Positions 42,143-53,566 of a stretch of DNA of 64,000 bases are shown here, one piece after another. The stretch spans positions 337,849 to 401,848 of the forward strand of contig JAIQDT010001957.1 in the NCBI GenBank assembly GCA_021521415.1. The letters run 5' to 3'. Both the position numbers and the translations under genes were made by a program. Positions within the stretch are counted from its first letter, which is position 1, and each line of letters opens with the position of its first letter. The notes beneath the pieces are model-generated. The model did no database searches. It was given only the letters and a program-made list of their open reading frames with translations, and was not told where the DNA came from. This DNA is from Bidens hawaiensis (taxonomy: Eukaryota; Streptophyta; Magnoliopsida; Asterales; Asteraceae).

Positions 42143-42910
42143 AAACCCAATTCAATATAAACCCTAAAATCATAATTGAATCAATTCTTTGTTGTTAATC
42201 TGTTTTAGATTAGGGTTATGGTTATTTGAAACCAGACGAACAAAATCTTATACTTTAGTTACCTTTAATCGATGTTAAAAGAGGGTAATTTACGCAAACT
42301 ATGGCCGCCATTCCTAGATGATGAACGAACTATCAAACAACGATTATAATCAAATTGGGTTAAGGGTTAGTGACGGCTAGGGTTAGGAGATTGTGTCTGT
42401 CAGTTTAATTTAGTTATTATAAACGATAACTTGTGTAATACATTAGTACTATTGTCGGCTAGGTTAATAAGGAAGAACAGATCGATTTGATTGAATTAAC
42501 ATAATTACCTTGTCGGTTTTGCCGAATTAAGCATGTATAACACGTCCATTGATCCAATTTCCATAAAATCTACAAGAATTGTGGTCCAAGACTAGGTATA
42601 TTGTAATCGGGTTCATAATACGGGTATGGGTTTGGTTCTGATCTTGAGTTAATATGACAATAATAATGATAATTGCAATCCAGTCCCTGAAGATTGAAGA
42701 TGGGTACATAAAGTGGTAATAGTTTTAGTTTGATTAATTTTTGCTAAAATATGAAAGTTGTAATTATATAATATTTAAAAAATTAAGAATAATATTATAA
42801 CAATAAATTAAACTCTATAAGTGTGGTATTTTTATTGATAGGATAGCCCGAACCTATAAGTGGGTCGGGTAACGGTTACAAAAGAAGTACGAAAAACCCG
42901 AATAGTTACA

Positions 42911-44046
42911 GTGTACTTTTGGGAATTTCGTCCCGAAATTAGAGAATCAGCAACAACGAAAAGATGAGGGTATTTGAGTTTCATCTGGTCTTCATGCTTC
43001 CACGTAAACTCGGCGCCTTGTTTAGAATTCCAACGAACTTTAACTAAGGGGATGTGACTTTGTTTGGTTACTTTGTCTTTATGATCCATGATCTCAACGG
43101 GTTGCTCAATAAAATGCATGGTCTCGTCAATACGAATATCCCAATTGCCCAAAAAATTGAGGACACAAGAGCGAAGCATATCTTCTAGAGTTTGAATCGT
43201 ACGCTCGGACTGACCATATGATTGCGGATGATAAGCAGTACTAAGATCCAAACGAGTACCCAAAGCAGATTGGAGAGACTTCCAAAAGTCAGAAGTAAAG
43301 CGACCATCAACATCCGGGATGTAGCAGTTAACGGGGTTCCATGATGACAAACAATCTTCTCACTATAAATATGCACCAATTGATCAACAAAATACGTTTC
43401 TTTGATGGGGATAAAATGAGCAGACTTGGTCAAGTGATCGACGATTACCCAAATGCTATCATGTTGCTGACGAGTAGAAGGAAGTTTAGTGACAATATCC
43501 ATAGCAATACCTTCCCATTTTCAATCGGGGACGAGAGGTTGCTCGAGTAAGTCAAAAGGTCGGTGATGTTCGGATTTCACTTTGGAGCACGTGAGGCATT
43601 TAGAAACATAGAGAGAAAAATCTTTCTTCATTCTTGGCCACCAATAGATGGAACGAAGATCAACGTACATCTTATCCGCAACGAGATGTATGGAATATCG
43701 TGACTTGTGAGCTCGTCTATAATAAATGTGTGAAGATCATCACAATCGGGAATTCATAAGCGGTTAAAAAGTAAAGAAAACCATTGGGTTTGGTTTCAAG
43801 TTGGGTTTCAGTACCACAAGACATCTCTTCATACATATTGCCTTCGGTGAAGGATTCGTGTTGAGCATCGAGAACATGCATTTTGAGATCATTTTGGACA
43901 AGAACACAAGTAAGAAGCATGGATTTGAGTGGTTTCTTATGATTGAGAGTGTCGGCCACGACATTCTCCTTTCCATGATGATAGCGAATTTCGCATTCGT
44001 AGTCTCTAAGTAACTCGGCCCATCGATGTTGTCTCATATTGAGTTC
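42911..44046 (-). pseudogene. gypsy-2 pol 3' part: RNase H end, integrase, chromodomain
   Basis: Reading leftward from 44046: MRQHRWAELLRDYECEIRYH and NVVADTL end the RNase H domain. The integrase zinc region is in broken frames at 43550-43720. The catalytic core starts at 43502 (MDIVTKLPSTR, VIVDHLTKSAHFIPI), followed by DGRFTSDFW and [21 protein letters not shown] at 43170-43330, which holds the last Asp and Glu. The tail reads [19 protein letters not shown] then [12 protein letters not shown], the chromodomain-type end of chromoviruses. Frames shift between pieces. The right edge is the B2 insertion, and the bases coding for about twelve residues beside it are missing. Confidence 0.85.
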
Positions 44047-44447
44047 TGTTTGTGCATGATGCCAGTAGTAAAGTATCTAGTGTCTGTAATCGAGTTAGTA
44101 TGTTTTGTATTTATGATTAAGCGAAGTTGTCTCACAAGTTCGCCTGATATAGGCGAACTTGTGGAACAAGCGAAGTTAGTGACAACTTCGCCTAGCATGT
44201 TAGGCGAAGTTGTCGAATGATATAAGTGTTAGGTTACGGCTTGTTTGTAATCAGTTGTTCAGTTCGTGTAATCGGTGATTGATATATCACGTGTTATTAG
44301 TTGCAATACAACGTGTTCTTTGGTTATTGTAACGTTTGTTTGCCTGTGTTTAACGTATATCGATTCTACACTCGCATCGTCTTACGTAGGGATTCCGCAC
44401 CTACGTAGAACGAGGTATTTCCATGTAGATCCGGCTGGGAACCTACA
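44047..44447 (+). repeat. 5' LTR of B2
   Basis: 401 bp, TGTTTGTGCATGATG to GGGAACCTACA, with AATTGGTATCAGAGC following. The U3 motif block is at 44118-44218 (AAGCGAAGTTGT, AGGCGAACTTGT and complements). It shares CTAGTGTCTGTAATCGAGT with the B1 LTR. Confidence 0.9.
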
Positions 44448-44935
44448 ATTGGTATCAGAGCATTTGCTCGTGATTGTGTGGTTCGGGATTATCACACGGG
44501 TGTAGAAATCGTTCCGTTCGACTATTCGCGGGACGAGTTTACGTTGTAATACCGAGTTTTTGTGTCCTACTCACCTCACTCCACCAAAAACAACCCATTA
44601 CACCTTCGCATACCTCGCAAAACATCAAAATCAAACCTGCAAAAATGTTGTGTTCATCAGGCGAAGTTGCCGCCACTGTTTGTAGGGTTTAGGCGAAGAT
44701 ATAAGGTTAAGCGAAGTTATTAACAACTTCGCCTACCTCACAAGTTCGCTTAACTTAAGCGAAGTTATCCACAACTTCGCCTAATCAGGCGAAGTTGAGA
44801 AGAAAGCGAAGTTGAAAAATCAAGCGAAGTTAAGACTTAAGCGAAGTTAAGTTTAACTTCGCCTACTGGTACTGTTCAGAAAAATTAAAAAAAAATTCGG
44901 TTTCTTTGTGTTTTCGTTTCGTACTTCTATAAAAG
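44448..44935 (+). other. B2 primer-binding site and leader with motif array
   Basis: TGGTATCAGAGC at 44450-44461 is the primer-binding site. 44655-44870 contains about a dozen GCGAAGTTA / AACTTCGCC copies in both orientations, ending about 65 bp before the gag ATG, as in B1. Confidence 0.85.
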
Positions 44936-47571
44936 ATGACTTCCATAAATATTACGGAACTGGTAAAAATGGAGGTGGAAGCAGGTTCAGCTACTAAGGC
45001 ACCGAAAATGCATAAGGGAACCGATTTCGTGGCTTGGAAAGATCGGTTTGAGCAGTATGTGAAATATCAAGATGCTAAGATGTGGGTGTGCATTCAAGAT
45101 GGATACATTCCACCAACGGCCTTGTTTGAGGGTCGTGACCAAATTAAGAAGTACAATAAAATGGAAGAGGAAGAAAAGAAGACGTATGAGGCTGAAAGCA
45201 AAACTCATGCTGCGATAACAATGGCTCTTCCACAAGAGATTCTTCACACCTTCAGAAAATATAAAACCGCCAGAGAGCTATGGGAAGCGCTTGAAAACCG
45301 ATATGAAGGTAATGTGGGGATACGTGCATCCAAGATTAAGCTACTCAAAACCCAATTCTCGGTGTTCAAGTATTTGAAGAATGAATCACTTGATGATATC
45401 ATCACAAGATATTATCACCTGATGACCGAACTCAGCAATTATTCCATTGTTTACAAAGAAGAGGAGATCGTAGAAAAACTTCTTGATGCTCTCCCACCGA
45501 AATGGGAAATGTACACTGTCTTGATGAGAGAAGATAAAGAGTTTGCCAACATTGACTTGGAAACAGCAGTCAATAAACTACGAACTTTTGAACTTAACAT
45601 GGTTCGAAAAGAGACACCAACTGATCAGGTTCAGGATCTAGGAACGTATGGTGCGAAAGTTAATTCAAGTTCAAGTTCAAAGTCAGAATCATCTGCTTAC
45701 TACTCAAAGGGAGACTCGAGCGCTAACTCAACTCATGAAGGTCATGTAACTCTCAACATGGATGGTGATGTGTGTTTCGTAGCTGGTGGAACAAATCCTT
45801 CTAAACCTCAAGCAACAAAGGGTAGTTTTTCCTCAAGTGTTCCGAACAACAAATACTCTCAGATGCCCATGAGTGTTAAATCTCCTGAACAGCAGTTTGC
45901 TCTCTATGCATCTTTCATTGCTTCTTACGAAAATTACATTAAAGGTAAAATCGTTGACCCTGCAACTTTAGATGAAGACTATGATCAGATCGATGCTGAT
46001 GATCTGGAGGAGATGGATCTGCAGTGGCAGATGGCGATGATAGTAAGAAGAGTCAAAAGGTTTATGAAGAAAACTGGTAGAAAGTTTGTTGGCGAAAGAC
46101 CAGGGTTTGATAAGTCAAAGGTTCGGTGTTATAACTGTCAACAGAATGGACACTTTGCTAAAGAATGCACAAATGACAGAGTAGAACGCAGTCAAAACAG
46201 GTCTACACAACAGAGTGGTGGTGGTAGTGAAAATAAGGCTATGGTATCTAGACACAATAGCGGGTATAACTGGAATCTACAAGTTGAGGAAGACTTCGAA
46301 CAGGCAAATTTGGTGAACATCGAAACTGCAGGAAGTGAGAAAGTGACTGGAGAAAATCAAGCTTACATGGCAGAAGTGAACGATCAGCTTTCTGAGGTAA
46401 GTTCTAAACTCCCTTGTACGAAATGTGAAAATCTGTCTGAACAATTGAAAACAATAACTGATCAGTTTGTTAGTTTGGATGCTCAATTTAAAACATTAAA
46501 AGAAGATCATCATTACACTAAAACTAGAGAAAACAGTTACTCGGTAAAAATAAAAGCTAGTGAAAAAGATATCAGAAGTCTTAAAGCCAGTCTAGCTGAA
46601 AAAATACAAGTAATTGATCTTAGCTATGAAGTGTTAGAATAGAAAACCAAACTAATTGCTGAAAGGGATAAACAGATAGCTGATTACCAGGTGAAAGTGG
46701 TGGAACAAATAGAAAGCTTGAGCAATTTAGAAATTCCTCTGCTATACTTGATCACCTCGTAAGTGATCAACGTTCCCCAGTTAAAAGGGGAGGAATTGGA
46801 TATTCTGAAGTTCCACCACCTTATAATCATAACTATACGTATGATCCTAGTAATCAGAAATCTGTTGATATTGAAATTGGTCAGACAGTTCCTTTTAAGG
46901 TTACGATTAAAGATCCAGAAGTTAGTAAAAGCGAAACGAGTAAGCCTGTTTCGAATGTTAAGATTTCTGTTCCTAGTTCTGTCTCATCAAATTCGGACAA
47001 AACATCCGAGTCTAGTGAGACAAAAGGAGAGGTAGTGTTACTAAAACGTGGAGAGGACCATAAACCAACTGAAAAGAATTCTCTACTAAACCCGTATGTC
47101 CCACCATATGTTAGACAAACGGGTAGTAATGCAACCTCAACATCTAAAACAACTGATGAGACGAAAGTTGAACACAGGAGTTGTTTCAGATGTAATCAAA
47201 TAGGACACCTGATTGCTGATTGCCCTCTAGATCAGAGATTCAGAGTTATGAGGCATTCGAAAACTGAGAATAAACCAAACCGTAATTATTATAATAGACA
47301 GAACGCAAATTTACCAATGTTCAGACATTGGACTAAACCAAGATTTCAAAGATGTCAATCTCAGTTTTTCCCTGTTAACAACCAAACCATTGGGTACAAT
47401 TCATTTAATTCACGAAGGTTTGGATGGCCCCATAGTCAATCTACAAGAAGGTATCCTTTTAGGACTTACAGAAATCATACTAATACTAACTTTGGACAGC
47501 CAAAGTACGGGATGCCTTTTAACAGATTTAATCGACCCAAGACCAATAGGTCTTGGGTCCCTAGATTTTAA
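44936..47571 (+). pseudogene. B2 gag, one stop and one frameshift
   Basis: Gag starts [17 protein letters not shown] and is open for 568 codons, to a TAG at 46640 (VLE-stop-KTKLIAERDK). The UBN2-like gag domain spans residues 20-230, then an intact first zinc knuckle [14 protein letters not shown] (46130-46170) and a coiled-coil region from 46400. A one-base loss near 46706 shifts the frame. The rest (47035-47571) holds the second knuckle CFRCNQIGHLIADC and ends SWVPRF then TAA. The donor-like GAG-GTAAGT recurs at 46394-46402, in the same phase as in B1. Better preserved than B1 gag in its first half. Confidence 0.87.
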
Positions 47572-47592
47572 TCCTTTGCTTTAATCGTGCAG
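46397..47592 (+). promoter_or_regulatory. Possible intron joining gag to pol in B2
   Basis: The donor is TCTGAG|GTAAGTTCT at 46397. The acceptor is AATCGTGCAG|GAACAG ending at 47592. Both fall between codons, so gag and pol would join in phase, as in B1. It would also bypass B2's gag stop and frameshift. Confidence 0.35.
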
Positions 47593-50500
47593 GAACAGTT
47601 GAACAGGGCTGCAAACAATCTATGGGTTGTGGATGGCGGCTGTTCCCGGCACATGACTGGTAACAAGAATTTGTTACACGAATGGAAACCTGTTCAGGGA
47701 GGTAGAGTAAGTTTTGCTGGAGAGAGTGGTGGTAGAATTACAGGAATTGGGACGGTGACTAATGGTAAAATGAAGTTAGAAAAGGTGAATTTCGTTGAAG
47801 AGCTGAAGCATAATTTGCTAAGTGTGTCTCAGATCTGTGACAAAGAATACACTGTGCACTTTACCAAAAATGAAGCGATTGTACTGTATCCTGGTTTCAA
47901 GATACCAGAGGCATGGATAGTGATGAAGGCTCCAAGGGAAAAGAATACATATGTAATGGACATGAGGTCAACTGAGATAGCAACAGAAGAATCATGTCTT
48001 CTGTCAAAAGCAACTGAATCAGAGTCCGAGTTATGGCATCGAAGAATGGGGCATATACATCTTCGAAAAATGAACTACATTGTCAAGAATGGGCTGGTGC
48101 TTGGTGTTCCCTTAAAAAATTTCAACTTTGAAGACCAATGCTTATCGTGCAAAAAGGGAAAGCAACACAAGAAACCTCATCACACCAAGAAGATCAATTC
48201 AATAGTCAGTACCCTAGACCTACTTCACATGGATCTCTTCGGTCCCGTGAATGTAAAAAGCCTGGGTGGAACATCGTACTGCTTGGTGATAACTGATGAT
48301 TTCTCTCGATATTCTTGGGTATATTTCCTGAAGACAAAGGATGAAACGGTTCAGTTGGTAATTAACTTGATTACCAAGGTTGAGAATATTATGGGGAGAA
48401 AGGTTAAATACATCAGGAGTGACAATGGGACAGAGTTCAAAAACTATCAGATGGAGATATTCTGCTTACAGAAAGGGAAAGACCACCAGTACAGCGCTCC
48501 GTATACTCCGCAACAAAATGGGGTGGCTGAGAGGAAGAACAGAACGCTAATTGAAGGAGCCAGAACCATGCTGGCTGATGCTAAACTTCCTGTGGTGTTC
48601 TGGGCTGAAGCTGTTGCAACAGCCTGTTATATCCTTAATTGAGTTTTAACTGTTAAAAGATTGAATAAAACATGTTATGAACTTATGCATGGTAGAAAGC
48701 CTAACTTGAATGGTCTCGAACCATTCGGGTCCCCGTGTTCGATATTAAAGACGAACTCAAAATTTGGTGAGATAGCCGACGAAGGTATTTTAGTCGGATA
48801 TGTTGTTGGTACACCCAACAGACGAGTCTTTAATTTATCGACCAGCAAGGATGAGGTGGTGTGTAACACTGACATCACAAGTTACAAATCACCAAAACCA
48901 AGCACGGGACCCGCTGGGGCTTTCGATTATGATAAGCTTTTTAAATCTTTTAATTTGCCTTACTTGGATTGTGCAGAAGTTGATGAGAGAATAGCTACGA
49001 AGATTCTTTATGATGAGGAAGAAAATTTTGTGCAACGACCGCAGTACGATGAATGTCAACCTTCCTCGTCAACTGCTGTCGACACTCCTGCTGCCTCTAC
49101 TGAAGACGAATTCTTCAATCCTTTTCACTCTCAGCAACAATCGCCCATTGATAAACTATCTTCGAACCTGGAAGACAATCTGCAAGTCAGTTCGGTTCCG
49201 ACTACAGGAGTTCATAAATATCACCCTTTGGAGAACGTGATAGGTGATCTGTCTGATGGTGTACAAACAAGACGAAGCTTGAATGAGGACACTTGTGTTT
49301 ACACAAGTATTAAAGAAACAGGTATCATTAACGAGTGCTTGTACACCTGCTTCATCAGCCAGATTGAACCGAAGAACCATCAAATGGCTCTAAAAGACAA
49401 CTCGTGGGTCGAAGCCATGCAAGAAGAGTTAGCCCAGTTCGAGAAGATGGAGGTTTGGAAATTGGTTGCAAAACCGAAAAATGTGCATGCGATTGGCACA
49501 AAATGGGTTTTCAAATGCAAGAGAGATGAAAAAGGGATAATTATCAGGAACAAGGCGAGGCTGGTTGTAAAAGGTTTTAATCAGCAAGAAGGGATCGACT
49601 ACAATGAAGTGTTTGCTCCTGTGGCGAGATTGGAAGCGATTCGTTTGTTTTTGGCATTTGCGGCACACAAGGAGATGAAGGTGTTCCAGTTAGACGTGAA
49701 AAGTGCGTTTCTTAACGGTAAAGTCGATGAGGTTGTGTACGTTGAGCAACCTTCGGGTTTTCCTGACCCAGACTTTCCTGATCACGTGTACAAGCTAAGT
49801 AAAGCGCAATATGGGCTACATCAGGCCCCTCGTGCCTGGTATGCAACTTTATCCGATTACTTGCTTGAGAGTGGGTTTCAAAGGGGAAAGATCAACAGCA
49901 CACTGTTCGTTAAGAGAAAAGGAAGAGACTTTCTTCTGGTTCAAGTCTACGTGGACGACATCATCTTTGCTGCATCAAAAGTCGCCATGTGTCAGGAATT
50001 TGAAGCCGTCATGAAAAAGAGGTTTGAAATGAGTGCTATGGGTGAACTAACTTTCTTTTTAGGATTGCAGGTTGATCAGAAGAAAGATGGGATGTTCATT
50101 CATCAGACTAAATATGTCCAAGACGTTCTCAAACGCTTCAAGATGGAGGACAGCACTCCATTTGATACTCCAGTTTGCGTCAACCATAAATTGGGTGCTG
50201 ATTCAGACAATGATGCAGGCGTGGACCCCACCCAATATCGGGCAATAATAGGTTCTTTAATGTATTTAACTGCATCTAAACCTGATATTATGTTTGCAGT
50301 TTGTCTTTGTGCTCGTTTTCAGGCAAACCCAAAGGAATCTTACATGAAAGGTGTGAAGAGGATATTGCGTTATCTCAAAGGCAAGCCTAAGCTAGGGTTG
50401 TGGTACACGAAAGGGGGAGACTTGGAGTTAGTCGCCTACACGGATTCTGATTATGGATGATGCAATCAGAATCGGAAGTCGACAAGAGGTGGATGTCAGT

Positions 50501-50894
50501 TTCTTGGAGGCAGATTAGTGTCATGGAAGTGCAAGAAGCAGACTTTAGTCGCCATTTCTACCTGTGAAGCAGAATACATGGCAGCATCGAAATGCTGCTC
50601 CCAGATTCTTTGGATACAACAGAATTGCGCGATTACGGTCTGAATTTCACTCATACTCCTATTTGCATAGATAACACTGCTGCTGTCTCAGTAACTAACA
50701 ATCCCGTAAAGCATAGCAAAACTAAACACATTGACATTCGTCGTCATTTTATACGGGATTGTGCTGAGAAGAAATTAATTGTGCTCGAAAAGGTTGATTC
50801 GTTAGATAATTTCGCTGATTTGTTTACTAAAGCGTTTGACAAAAATCGTTTTCAAAACCTTGTTGAGCTAAATGGGATGATCAATCCCGAGTAA
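47587..50894 (+). pseudogene. B2 pol polyprotein, lightly broken
   Basis: Starts without ATG, as in B1. The protease motif reads D-G-G instead of D-S-G (VVDGGCSRHMTG), which probably weakens it. The integrase zinc region (LWHRRMGHIHL, CLSCKKGKQ) and core (HMDLFGPV, IRSDNGTEF, NGVAERKNRTL) are intact. A TGA at 48640 replaces an Arg codon. The same frame continues to 50458 with RT motif YVDDIIF. A second TGA falls in RNase H (TDSDYG-stop). A small deletion near 50620 shifts the final part, which ends LVELNGMINPE. About three lesions in 1100 codons indicates a fairly recent loss. Confidence 0.9.
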
Positions 50895-52230
50895 CCGTGT
50901 CTTTCGTCTTTGTTAAAAAAAACGTCACTATCGCTTAGAATTATGTCGGTTGCTTCAGTTTGAAGGACATATCTTCAGATATGTTTGGTCATCATCTCTA
51001 CCTGTAGAGTATGAGGATAGCCATTAACCAGATGACTGAATGTGACCGGGGCGGTTTATGATGTGTTTTTATTCTTTTGCTGAAAATTAGTCGTTCATAC
51101 TCAGTTAGAAGGACACATACTTGTATGTGGTCGGTCCAGCTGATCCATTGGATCCTCAGGATAGCCGTTTACCTGAAAACTTTGACTTGATCGGGGCTAT
51201 AGAATTTAAAATATTTTTAGGGAGATGAAATAATTTTTCTTGTCTACTACTTCATAAGAAGTTTCTTTACTATGTTTAAAAGAAAATTGATCCAACCTTG
51301 GAAAGTGATAGACAAACTAATTCTGTGTACTTAACTAGTGAAGTTATTAGGCCTAAAAGACTTTAGAACAGTCATTGTATGTCATGGTAGCTTTTTATGG
51401 TGCGTAATAGTAGAAGTGATACTAACTAAATCTCCTTGATCGTACGTGGAAACTCCTTAAGAGTTGTGCATGTCTCCATATATACCTTTCCGAATGATAG
51501 GCAGAAAAGCGATTACCCAGTCATACACGAGCCCATGAGTGTTCTGATTCCCGTGAAGATAGCGTGTCAAGAAACTGCAGTGATCCAGATTCGGGACTTG
51601 CAGTTGTTTACTACTCTGAAGCTGTGTAAAAAAAATAAATAAATAAATAAATAAATAAATAAAATTTTGGGACATTCTAAAGCTTATAATGTTAATACTT
51701 CTCAATCAAGATGCAAGAAAGAGAACGGGAAGAAGACTCTAATAATCGAAGTGTACATATGATTTAATCAGACACTACGGGTTGAGGCCAACTCGGGGTG
51801 ACTAGGGGAAAGCCAAATAAGCTTTGAGAATAGATAGGAGGCATCACAATCTCTGATGTGTTGTCCATTTATATTTTGAGCTTAATTGAACCTAACCCGT
51901 ATCACAGAAGCGATGAAAACCATACTAATTTATTTACCTACTTACAACCTGTTTCTTTATGTCATAATACAGCTGAACATGGATCTAAGTGACAGTCACT
52001 TAATTAGTATGATTCCTGTTCGGATCTTTTCTAAACCATGTAAGTTCCTGTCAAGACTGAAATTTGATCCCGAGTATTCTATCTCAATATTTGATTTTAC
52101 TTATGTCGTATTATGGTTTAATACCTGGTTACCTGGTCGTTGATCATATTTAGTTTAACACTTTAAAGGAGGTTTTAAAAGTTAATGGAAAAATGTTCAA
52201 TTTATAAGGGCTTGTTGTGTAACTTTTAAT
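50895..52230 (+). other. B2 3' non-coding region
   Basis: Collinear with B1 30671-32030. It contains the duplicated stem-loop module, the conserved 51490-51600 block and an (AAAT)n microsatellite at 51629-51662 where B1 has an A-run. No ORF with support. Confidence 0.65.
50931..51196 (+). ncRNA. Duplicated stem-loop module after B2 pol
   Basis: Copy 1 has ACATATC-TTCA-GATATGT at 50967-50984, then TTGGTC, GGATAGCCATTAACC and CCGGGGCGGTT. Copy 2 has CACATA-CTTG-TATGTG at 51114-51129, GGTCC, then TCAGG paired with CCTGA (51156-51160 and 51172-51176) around ATAGCCGTTTA. It is the cleanest copy for both stems. Confidence 0.62.
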
Positions 52231-52234
52231 ATAA

Positions 52235-52985
52235 GCGATGTTGTGAAATTATAGGCGAACTTATTAAACAGGCAAAGTTAAGGGGTAAGCGAAGTTAACC
52301 CTAACTTCGCCTGTATAATATTGAAGGTATATAAAGAAGTCTTATAGTCAAACTCTTTTTACTTTTACTTTTCATAAACCAGCGAACTTATCAACTGTTA
52401 ATCCTCGGCGAAGTTATCTTGTGAATCAAACCTTCATATTAGTCAATTTCAATCCGTGTTAAGGTGTGTAGGTGTTGTGTAGATGATAATCTATGTCGAT
52501 TGCGTTAATAAGAGGTTGTTTGGTCCGATACGGGACCCCGGTCAATCAAACCCTCAACACCCACTTTTTAAACTCATTTTTACGTTGTCGTAACCGACTT
52601 GATCGTCTAGATCTTCATAAAAACATGTTTCTTAGTGTCCACAATCGACAAATTATCCAAAATACACTTTGTTTAGCCTACTGAACTGTTGCCGCTTCAG
52701 TTTAGGCGAAGTTATAGTTTAGGCGAAGTTATTCCTAACTTCGCCTAAGGTTTAACTTCGCCTTATCCTTTAATTTTAATCAATCAGAGGCGAAGTTGTT
52801 TAAGGAGCGAAGTTGTGGTTAGGCGAAGTTAACATTAACTTCGCCTGCCTTTTTATATATTATTTTAGCTGTAATCAGGCAAAGTTGTATTAAAGGCGAA
52901 GTTATTCACAACTTCGCCCTTTCTCTAACTTCGCCTATACAGACACAATCATAACTTCGCTCATGGTAAAAGGCAAAGTTGTGAT
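52235..52985. repeat. GCGAAGTT / AACTTCGC array before the B2 third ORF
   Basis: About twenty motif copies in both orientations, densest at 52245-52320 and 52700-52980, collinear with the B1 array. Confidence 0.85.
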
Positions 52986-53001
52986 TTGCTTCGACGTTTC
53001 T

Positions 53002-53026
53002 CTAACTTAGACAGTTTGTGTTACAG
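53002..53026 (+). promoter_or_regulatory. Possible 3' splice site before the B2 third ORF
   Basis: CTAAC at 53002-53006 and TGTTACAG ending at 53026, two bases before ATG at 53029. Confidence 0.48.
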
Positions 53027-53028
53027 AT

Positions 53029-53566
53029 ATGGCAGCTGTAGCGGGAGCAGGTGGTGCAAGTGGTGACGGAGGAGGAGATAACAATCAGCAGTTTTTCCCG
53101 GGGCATAACATGTACATAACTCTGGACCCGGATGCGAGCGGTGTTGATGATTTTTGCGAAATCATCACGTTTCTTATCCGCTCGCGTATCTTCCACGCTA
53201 TTACTACAACACTGCCTATCTCTTTGCCAAACATAGAAGATTTCTGGCAGACAGTTGAATATGATTGTTGAGTCGAGCCCCCAGTTATGCGTGCAACGGT
53301 TAACAATCAGGTAGTGCAGTTCTCGTCTGAGCAGATCAGGGTGGCTTTGCAGTTTGGGGATGAAACGAGAAATGACCCTACAGACTTTGTGGCTCCATTC
53401 AGAGATGGTGCTTTTCTGAGAATGGGCTATTCTGGTCCTTTGGGGGATACTCAGAGACGCAAGGGTTTCTTGTTAGATCAATGGCGCTTTCTTATGCACG
53501 TGATGATCGTGTGTATGTCGGGGAGAAAGGCCGGTACGGATGGAATGGGTGCGACCATACAGTCGG
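53029..53566 (+). pseudogene. B2 third ORF, N-terminal part
   Basis: Starts MAAVAGAGGASGDG and matches B1 residues 1-180 closely (HNMYITLDPDASGV; QWRFLMHVMIVCMSGRK; TDGMGATIQS). One TGA at about 53269 replaces an Arg codon. The frame continues unchanged to the deletion point near 53566. The high match between B1 and B2 in this domain, including the start, supports real coding. The remaining 760 or so codons are missing. Confidence 0.85.

Larger units (their letters stand above)
37608..42910 (-). repeat. 3' LTR of gypsy-2, interrupted
   Basis: It starts TGTCACACCCCAACC at 37608 and ends GTTACA at 42910. It matches the right LTR except for three later insertions (SINE-like, MITE, element C), a longer AT repeat (38273-38346) and a deletion of about 190 bp near 37990. 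Without the insertions it is roughly 2.1 kb. Confidence 0.88.
44047..53566 (+). mobile_element. Copia retrotransposon B2, 3' truncated
   Basis: A second B-type element, inserted in the RNase H region of gypsy-2. It has 5' LTR, primer site, gag, pol, the non-coding module and the first 170-odd codons of the third ORF, then stops abruptly at about 53566 where gypsy-2 sequence resumes. The 3' LTR, polypurine tract and most of the third ORF are gone, along with about 36 bases of the host gypsy, so one deletion removed the element's end and the edge of the host. It is related to B1 throughout but is a separate insertion with a distinct LTR. Confidence 0.88.
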
